The notes under the pieces were generated by a model that was given only the letters and a program-made list of their open reading frames with translations, did no database searches and was not told where the DNA came from. Of a DNA stretch of 53,581 nucleotides, positions 48,158-53,581 are shown in pieces (position 1 is the first letter of the stretch; the number at the start of each line of letters is the position of its first letter). A program made the translations under genes and the position numbers. Origin of the DNA: Bacteroidaceae bacterium (GTDB lineage: Bacteria > Bacteroidota > Bacteroidia > Bacteroidales > Bacteroidaceae). The stretch spans positions 1 through 53,581 of the forward strand of contig JAFWAX010000037.1 in assembly GCA_017507385.1 (NCBI GenBank), in the 5' to 3' direction.

Positions 48158-51100
48158 TTATTTAACGAGAACTTTCTTCACAGAGCCGTCTGAGAACTTC
48201 ACAAGGTTCACGCCCTTCTGGATTGAAGAAACCTGAGCACCATTGATGTTGTAGATGCCTGTTATAACCTTAGCTTCAGCCTCATTCTCAACTGCGTCAA
48301 TAGAAACTTCCATGTCCTTAGCAGCCTGAGCGTAGTCATAGCCTTCAAGTGGAGCAACGAGGAAGATGCGAACATTGTCACACATTGTTGTACCAGTCCA
48401 GAATGACTGTGGAGTGTTATCCTCATGCTTTTCTGCCTTGCCAGAAGAATAGTGCTCACGAGCACCAATCAGGAGCGTACCATCTTCGCCAACCTGCACA
48501 TTCTCAATCATCGTGTTGTTTGACTCGTTGCCATAGCCCCAAGAGCCGCCCTTGTATGGTTCAACTGCAGAGCCTGCATAGATGTACTTGTCCCACTCAC
48601 CTGTTTCGTCGTTCTGCGCATTGTAGTAGAAGATCTTGCCGTAGTCAGCAGTCTTGTCAACAAGCGGAGTACGAGTAGAGAACTTGATTGTGTAGATACC
48701 TGCTGGCAGATTCTCAAGAGTCTGATAGAGGTTGTAATCTGCATTACCATAGATATTGATTTCCTGGTCTGTTACAGGTGTATCAACAGATGGAGCTGTA
48801 CCACCGTAAGCAATATTCAGAGATGTTGAGTCCGAACCAGCCTCAAGTGCCCATCCAGGGATGCCATCAACTCCATATTCACGATAGAACTTAGGATTCT
48901 GCACGCAACCTGTCAGTTCGATACCGATGACATCGCAAATCATGTTGCCTGTTGGTTCGTCATACTCGTCATACTCTTCACGCTCGTTCACCTTAGTGAG
49001 ATATGCCTCTGGAATCTGGCCATTAACCAGTTCATTAGCAAGAATCTGGAGCACGCGGAGCTTGTTAGCAGCATTGAGGTTGTTAGCCACAGCACGGTCA
49101 TCAGTTGCCGCTGCAACTGCTGCATTGAGCGCAGCTTCATTCTGAGTAGCAAGCTTGTTGTAAGTCTCAATACCCTTTGTGATGCCCCATGTGAGCAAGC
49201 CTGCATTAGCCTCCAAGTTGTTGATAGCATTCACAGTCTTCTGCAACAGAGGAACAGCCTCGCTGAGCTCTTCGTCAGAAAGTGTAGAAGGATTGATTGC
49301 TGCATACTGGTCAAGAACCTTCTTAGCGTCAACAGCAACCTGTGAAGCCAGATACTTCTCAGCAAGTGACTCATAAGTAGTGCTTCCCTCAATGACATAG
49401 ATAGTGTAATCATCGATGTTGTTGACACGAGTAGTCAACTTAGCAGCAAGGTCCTTCAGTTCGTTGATGACTGCTGTGATAGCAGAAGGCGTGTTGAAGC
49501 CGCCAGCCTCAGCCTTTGCGAGAGCAGCAGAGAAAGCAGTCTTCGTATCACCGTCATAATCTGTGCCATAAGCAGCATCCATCGCTGGCTTAGCCTCTTC
49601 AATAGCTGCTGCAAGCTGCTGCTTCCAGTAAGCTGCCTTTGAAGGCATAGTGATGAGGTCAACGCCACCAAGGAGAAGCTCAGCGCTTGGCTGAGTTGTA
49701 GAGAACCTCAATACATAGTAGCCAGCCTTGTCAACAGTGAAGTCTGTCTGTGAGCGAGTTACGTTTGTAACATTTCCATCTGGATAATTAGAAGGATCTG
49801 CGTGATCAGCAGGATTGTTTCCATGCACATTTGGCATAGCAATAACATCATCGAAACGAGCGTAAACATTGCCCTCGAGGTCTTCGAGAGTGAAGCTGTA
49901 CTTAGGAGCGTTCTCTTCGTTGAATTTGTCCTTATTGCCGTTCAGGTTCTTCCATGCACACATGCGGATAGTAATCTGATACTTGCGAGCGTCGAGGTAG
50001 AGAGAGAGACCCTCTGGCATAGCTGGGTCGAGCGTGCCGTCTGCCAGCATGTAATCCTTCACCTGCTCACCGAAAGTCAGCGTACCCAGAGTATTGCTTC
50101 CGTTGAAGTTACGCCAGTAGATAGCACCACCATTGAGGTCGCCGCTATAGCCTGTCATAGCGCGAGAACCGCCACCGCCGAGGTTGCCGCCCCAGTTGTA
50201 GTTCCAGACTTCACCGGCATCAGTCAGACCATACTCGTGGATTGTGCCATTATCGTCAGCCACCCATCCTACAGGGAATGTTCCGTTTGCTGTAGCAGCG
50301 AAAGTCTCGTTCGTGCTGTAAACGCTTTCAGACACAGAAGTGTCGGCATCCTTGCCAAGAGCGAATGTGAGCACGATGTCGCCTTCACAGTCAACGCCGA
50401 AAGTGTTTACCACGCCACCAACAGTCAGCTCATACTCGCCGTCGCCAAGACCGCTCACTGCAATGTTGATAGTCTTGCCATCCTCACTCAGCGTCATAGC
50501 TTTAGTCAGATTTATGAATACGCCATTCTTCTCCAGCATAGCAGAAGCATAAGTAAGGTCAACAGCCTTATCGAAAGTGAGAGAAATCTTGTTGAATGTT
50601 TCAACATCTATCTCGAAGCTTTCATTTTCAGGAGTTGAGCTGACAAGCTTTGCGGGAGTCCAAGCAGATGGGAACACGTTGATTTCCTCAATGCTCCAAG
50701 CCTTCTCGTCTGCAAAGCCAAGCACCTTCATCTCGCTCTCCACGTCTGAGCTTGGACGTGCGTCAGTAGAATAGATGATAGGACAGTCGGCAGCAGGAGT
50801 GAAGCTCACCTTCACGTCGTCAGCCTCTTCAAACTGAACATCCTCTGTCAAGAACACATACAGGAATCCGTCTTCCTTACCCTCAACGAACTCAACCGTG
50901 AGAGGAGTGCCGTTCTGAGTTACTGAAGCACACTCAACAGGCAGAGACACCGCGCCCTTGTTTGCCTTGGCCAGAGCAGCGATATTGGTTGGATAGCCAA
51001 AGTCGAGCTTCACCACATTGCCGCTGAAAGTAGCCTCGTTGAAAGTCACGCCTTCTTCCACCTTCAGGTCGTCAAGCATGTAAGAAACAGGGCTGTACAT

Positions 51101-51772
51101 ATTCACCACAACAAAATACTTCTCTGGAAGATGGCCGCCGAAATACTGAGCGTAAGTCTGAGTGCCGTCACCGCCCATAGACTCTGGGAACACGGAGTTG
51201 CCCACCCATTCCTGATTCGCGATGATGTTATCCAGTACTGCTGCATTAGCGTAATAAGAAACGAAAGAGATGCGCTGCCATTCGCCTGTCAAACCGCTTG
51301 TCATCTGCACGCCATAGTTTCTGCCTGATGGAGAGCTGAAGCTCTTGTCATAATTCTCCATGCCCTTAGAAAGCCAAGCAGTGAGAGCTGTGTTCTTTTC
51401 TGCGCCATTTTCATCGATGTAAGAAGGCTCGTCAGCCTTGATCCAGAAGCTCACACGGTAAGGAGTATTCTCCTTGATGGGGAGGTTGCCAATCTTGAAA
51501 CCGCGGTCCCAAGAATAGCCTTCCACAGTAGGGTCATTCTCTGCACGGAGAGAGTACTCGCCAGTCACCTGGTCGCCATTGCACTGCTCATCCCAGTAGT
51601 CGCCATCCTTCACGTTGACCCAGTCGCCATACGTACCGCCAGGAGTCAGAGCATCCTCAGTCGTGTACTTTGAGTCGCCTGGCTCGAAGCCAACAGATGC
51701 GATAGTGGTCTGCGCCTGCACAGTAGCAAAGCTCATCAGACCAGCCGCCATCAATAAGTTAATTTTCTTCAT
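48158..51772 (-). CDS. Large modular cell-surface protein with carbohydrate-binding-like and Ig-like domains
   Basis: This 1204-residue exported protein has a signal peptide MKKINLLMAAGLMSFATVQAQ. The first 200 residues (GFEPGDSKYTTEDALTPGG, then PYRVSFWIKADEPS) resemble a CBM4/9-like beta-sandwich. Residues about 375-475 look like a Big_5 Ig-like domain (KLVSSTPENESFEIDVETFN, FDKAVDLTYAS). About 735-945 is an Ala-rich helical stretch like FIVAR repeats. A second beta-sandwich lies at about 970-1155. The end, IYNINGAQVSSIQKGVNLVK and FSDGSVKKVLVK, resembles a Por (type IX) sorting tail. No catalytic motif was seen. It is probably a surface adhesin or glycan-binding protein. Confidence 0.7.
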   Translation of the reverse strand: MKKINLLMAAGLMSFATVQAQTTIASVGFEPGDSKYTTEDALTPGGTYGDWVNVKDGDYWDEQCNGDQVTGEYSLRAENDPTVEGYSWDRGFKIGNLPIKENTPYRVSFWIKADEPSYIDENGAEKNTALTAWLSKGMENYDKSFSSPSGRNYGVQMTSGLTGEWQRISFVSYYANAAVLDNIIANQEWVGNSVFPESMGGDGTQTYAQYFGGHLPEKYFVVVNMYSPVSYMLDDLKVEEGVTFNEATFSGNVVKLDFGYPTNIAALAKANKGAVSLPVECASVTQNGTPLTVEFVEGKEDGFLYVFLTEDVQFEEADDVKVSFTPAADCPIIYSTDARPSSDVESEMKVLGFADEKAWSIEEINVFPSAWTPAKLVSSTPENESFEIDVETFNKISLTFDKAVDLTYASAMLEKNGVFINLTKAMTLSEDGKTINIAVSGLGDGEYELTVGGVVNTFGVDCEGDIVLTFALGKDADTSVSESVYSTNETFAATANGTFPVGWVADDNGTIHEYGLTDAGEVWNYNWGGNLGGGGSRAMTGYSGDLNGGAIYWRNFNGSNTLGTLTFGEQVKDYMLADGTLDPAMPEGLSLYLDARKYQITIRMCAWKNLNGNKDKFNEENAPKYSFTLEDLEGNVYARFDDVIAMPNVHGNNPADHADPSNYPDGNVTNVTRSQTDFTVDKAGYYVLRFSTTQPSAELLLGGVDLITMPSKAAYWKQQLAAAIEEAKPAMDAAYGTDYDGDTKTAFSAALAKAEAGGFNTPSAITAVINELKDLAAKLTTRVNNIDDYTIYVIEGSTTYESLAEKYLASQVAVDAKKVLDQYAAINPSTLSDEELSEAVPLLQKTVNAINNLEANAGLLTWGITKGIETYNKLATQNEAALNAAVAAATDDRAVANNLNAANKLRVLQILANELVNGQIPEAYLTKVNEREEYDEYDEPTGNMICDVIGIELTGCVQNPKFYREYGVDGIPGWALEAGSDSTSLNIAYGGTAPSVDTPVTDQEINIYGNADYNLYQTLENLPAGIYTIKFSTRTPLVDKTADYGKIFYYNAQNDETGEWDKYIYAGSAVEPYKGGSWGYGNESNNTMIENVQVGEDGTLLIGAREHYSSGKAEKHEDNTPQSFWTGTTMCDNVRIFLVAPLEGYDYAQAAKDMEVSIDAVENEAEAKVITGIYNINGAQVSSIQKGVNLVKFSDGSVKKVLVK

Positions 51773-51921
51773 AAGCGAAAAAAGTTTTTGGTTAAGTTAA
51801 ATTTAGATGAATTGATTTATACATATTTAATATAAGTTGCAATCACGCTCGACTTTCTCAGGAGTTGAAAGCCCCCTTGCCACTTCTGACAATCATCGAC
51901 AACATAGTCGCTACAACGATG

Positions 51922-51929
51922 CAAAATTA
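51922..51929 (-). promoter_or_regulatory. -7 element for the surface protein
   Basis: Minus-strand TAATTTTG, 150 bases upstream of the start, implies a long leader that shows no clear motif. Confidence 0.4.
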
Positions 51930-52132
51930 CAACAAAAGAGAAAATTTGTCTTTTCAGAAGGTTACATGAAGTTTCAAATAGGTTACAAAAACGATGTAAC
52001 ACCCATGGGAAAGCCTGAAAACAAAAGAAAAGTCCATTTTCATGCCTCTTTAAGCAAGTATATGAGAGAGAGAAAGGAAATACAAAGGAAATCAAACAGG
52101 AAATCTGTGACATGCGAGAGTAGAACACAACT

Positions 52133-52258
52133 TGTTTTTCTCACGGATAGCACGGATAGCACGGATTTTTTATGTTGCCGACTGCAACGAGGCAATCCCA
52201 AAGAGCCGCGCAAGGCTCAAATCCGTGAAATCGGTGAAATCTGTGAGAGAATAAAAAA
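52133..52258. repeat. Palindromic repetitive element with CACGGATAG motifs
   Basis: It starts TTTTTCTCACGGATAGCACG, with CACGGAT repeated three times, and ends with three copies of the mirror motif (ATCCGTGAA, ATCGGTGAA, ATCTGTGAGAG) and AATAAAAA. The ends are thus inverted repeats. Two small hairpins are inside, GTTGC/GCAAC and GAGCC/GGCTC. It has no coding capacity. Its form resembles dispersed non-autonomous repeats seen in Bacteroidetes genomes. Confidence 0.65.
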
Positions 52259-52289
52259 TGTCTCCCCGCCTTCCCCATAATGGGAGGTG

Positions 52290-52496
52290 TCAAAGATATG
52301 ACAACACGTAACGGGGTGACTGGAAGAAGAGCCCTGTAGAGGCATCGGAAAGTTTTTCGTAGATAGAGGAGGTGTAGACCTTGTCAATAGCTTCTTCCAA
52401 AGAACACCCCCGTTCTTCGGTCAATATCTGAATCATGCGCGCAGTCACTTGCTCTTTCAGATACTTAAACTCTTGTGGCGTTACATTGGGCTGCAT
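52290..52496 (-). CDS. Small protein, third gene of a toxin-like module
   Basis: This 68-residue, mostly helical protein (QEFKYLKEQVTARMIQILTE, then RGCSLEEAIDKVYTSSIYEK) has no signal peptide. Its start overlaps the end of the DUF3990 gene by 16 bases, so the two are co-translated. It has a weak similarity in layout to DUF3791 proteins but lacks their HTQ motif, so I leave the family open. It could be an antitoxin, a partner or an accessory protein. Confidence 0.65.
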   Translation of the reverse strand: MQPNVTPQEFKYLKEQVTARMIQILTEERGCSLEEAIDKVYTSSIYEKLSDASTGLFFQSPRYVLSYL

Positions 52497-52969
52497 ATCT
52501 TTGTCAGTTTTGCAATGGCACGTTCTGTTCCGAAATAATATTGAAACGTAATGCCTTTCATGTATTTCAAATTCTCCAAGAATTGGTCGAAGGTGATGTC
52601 GCCAGCTTCGTATTTTCCAATCTGCACGCCTACACGGTCATTGGCTATCGGGCCATAGACAATGTCGTAGTCATGCGTAGGAGCTGCTGTCTTGTTGTTT
52701 CGGTTCAGGAAGATGAAATCTGCCCATTCGCGTGTATAGCCCTCAAAGGTGAGCACCTTCAGTTCACCCGTCAGAAGCACTTGCTCGTCAAAAAGGTATG
52801 TATTCATCACGGGTTCTCCTCCCTCGGTCAGTGCTTTGAATTCGCCCATACGCCAAGCCTGCTGACGGTCAGCCGAGAGATAGAATCCCCGTCCAAAATC
52901 CTTGTTGGGACGCGACTTCTGCAAGTCGATGCGGTCGATGTAGACTGTAGAGCCGTGGTAAAGTTGCAT
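52481..52969 (-). CDS. DUF3990 protein, predicted ADP-ribosyltransferase-like toxin
   Basis: This 162-residue protein starts MQLYHGSTVYIDRIDLQKSR, with KDFGRGFYLSADRQQAWRM next. The HGS...DFGRGFYL pattern is typical of DUF3990, whose fold is related to ADP-ribosyltransferases: the H and the Y/F line the NAD site. The DYDIVYGPIANDRVG segment near residue 105 is also conserved. I chose 52969 because TGATG joins it to the preceding stop; the frame to 52996 adds residues unlike the family. Toxin action on a host target is inferred from family and the small partner genes on both sides. Confidence 0.8.
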   Translation of the reverse strand: MQLYHGSTVYIDRIDLQKSRPNKDFGRGFYLSADRQQAWRMGEFKALTEGGEPVMNTYLFDEQVLLTGELKVLTFEGYTREWADFIFLNRNNKTAAPTHDYDIVYGPIANDRVGVQIGKYEAGDITFDQFLENLKYMKGITFQYYFGTERAIAKLTKICSPM

Positions 52970-53187
52970 CACAGGTGACCTCCTTTCCGCTGGCAATAGG
53001 AGGCCATGCTCTGCACCATGTCGTCAAAAGACTGAGTATGCATCACGTCGTAATAGTCGTGCATCACCTTGATGGCTCCGTATTGGTTCAGGTAGCGATA
53101 CGCCTCAGCGTCAGTCATCGAATAATGACTGGCGAAAGCAGCGATGAGTGCCACGATGTATTCGGATATGTCTTTGGAACTGAACAT
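52969..53187 (-). CDS. DUF3791 protein, likely antitoxin partner
   Basis: This 72-residue protein matches DUF3791 by its helical body and the YYDVMHTQSFDDMV motif, which corresponds to the family's YxxLHTQ signature. DUF3791 genes are usually found directly before DUF3990 genes. The stop overlaps the toxin-like gene's start by one base (TGATG), tying their translation. It is the first gene of the operon, typical for an antitoxin. Cytosolic, no signal peptide. Confidence 0.8.
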   Translation of the reverse strand: MFSSKDISEYIVALIAAFASHYSMTDAEAYRYLNQYGAIKVMHDYYDVMHTQSFDDMVQSMASYCQRKGGHL

Positions 53188-53206
53188 GGCTTGATGTATT
53201 TAGGTG

Positions 53207-53214
53207 CAAAGTTA
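53207..53214 (-). promoter_or_regulatory. -7 element for the DUF3791-DUF3990 operon
   Basis: Minus-strand TAACTTTG lies 20 bases upstream of the DUF3791 start, so the transcript leader would be very short. Confidence 0.6.
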
Positions 53215-53268
53215 GATAATTTCCATTTGTTTCCAAATAAATCTTTGTTTTTTTATTCTATAAGTCTA

Positions 53269-53581
53269 CTTTCTGTAAAAGTAAATGCTGTAGGTGTTTT
53301 AGAAAGGAAATTGAAAGGAAATTCAGAGGAAATTACTTGCTGCTGAACAAAAAAGATTTACTTCAAATTTACTTTATATTTCCTTTCTGTAAAAGTAAAT
53401 GATGCGAGTGGCTTAGAAAGGAAATCACAAGGAAATTCAGAGGAAATCACTTGCTGCTGAACAAAAAAAGATTTACTTCAAATTTACTTTATATTTCCTT
53501 TCTGTAAAAGTAAATGCTGTAGGTGTTTTTAGAAAGGAAATTGAAAGGAAATTCAGAGGAAATCACTTGCTGCTGAACAAA
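53269..53581. repeat. Tandem repeat with 114/115-base period, running off the window
   Basis: Unit starts CTTTCTGTAAAAGTAAATG at 53269, 53383 and 53498. The copies are near-identical (for example ATGCTGTAGGTGTTTT versus ATGATGCGAGTGGCTT in the second). Each unit also contains GGAAAT-type direct repeats and TTTACTTCAAATTTACTT. The third copy continues past 53581, so the full array length is unknown. No coding frame survives through it. Confidence 0.85.

Noticed and set aside
53269-53581. CRISPR array
   Set aside because: Units of 114/115 bases are repeated as a whole with no short repeat and unique spacers, and no cas genes are present.

Overview
The window looks like a chromosomal segment of a Bacteroidales bacterium, probably Prevotella-like. 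Three things point there. Promoters repeatedly show the Bacteroidetes pattern TTTG-N19-TAnnTTTG (TACCTTTG or TAACTTTG). Family content is typical of the group: a hybrid two-component regulator, TonB-dependent receptor, PnuT, EFR1 ferredoxin and GH29/GH127/GH2 enzymes. A surface protein ends in a Por-type sorting-like tail. Species cannot be fixed from the sequence alone.

Region 1 (1-10,000) is AT-rich and looks like a defence island. It opens with the end of a probable RloA-type ATPase, an RloB/AbiLii-like protein and a truncated fragment. After about 0.9 kb without a gene comes the most unusual part: a Bacteroidetes promoter, a candidate pseudoknotted RNA (about 1262-1460), and a tight three-gene operon. 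The operon encodes a SIR2-like/TIR fusion, a STAND-type NTPase with a coiled coil, one membrane helix and a large predicted periplasmic part, and a 1190-residue exported protein with similar repeats and PDZ-like segments. I infer a trans-envelope NTPase/TIR conflict system whose SIR2-like part seems to lack its usual catalytic residues.

Region 2 (10,000-19,700) is branched-chain amino acid synthesis. leuA-leuC-leuD lies behind a complete leucine attenuator: leader peptide, protector, antiterminator and terminator are all visible. LeuD carries an unusual C-terminal DUF4234-like membrane domain. A convergent porin/sodium-symporter pair separates these genes from a second isopropylmalate-synthase family enzyme, probably citramalate synthase. 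leuB is not in the window.

Region 3 (19,690-31,946) is a sugar-acquisition locus, probably for L-fucose: AraC regulator, a long leader hairpin, aldo/keto reductase, lactonase-like amidohydrolase, FucP-like permease, zinc dehydrogenase, mutarotase, and exported GH127, GH29 and GH2 enzymes. These would release and oxidise sugars by a non-phosphorylative route, but no dehydratase or aldolase/hydrolase for the later steps is present here.

Region 4 (31,946-43,520) holds housekeeping genes bounded on part of its length by two inverted copies of a roughly 187-bp MITE-like element: a YhaM-like HD nuclease, a small exported protein, an M13 peptidase, and a TPP-riboswitch thiamine salvage operon (TonB receptor, PnuT, thiamine pyrophosphokinase). 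An EFR1 ferredoxin, an ABC-F ATPase, and tRNA-fMet and tRNA-Leu(UAA), each with its own terminator, follow.

Region 5 (43,520-53,581) has a short transcript encoding a possible 25-residue basic peptide, a large hybrid two-component regulator with a 1204-residue surface protein upstream of it, a palindromic element, a likely ADP-ribosyltransferase-type toxin module (DUF3791-DUF3990-small protein), and a 114/115-bp tandem repeat running off the window end.
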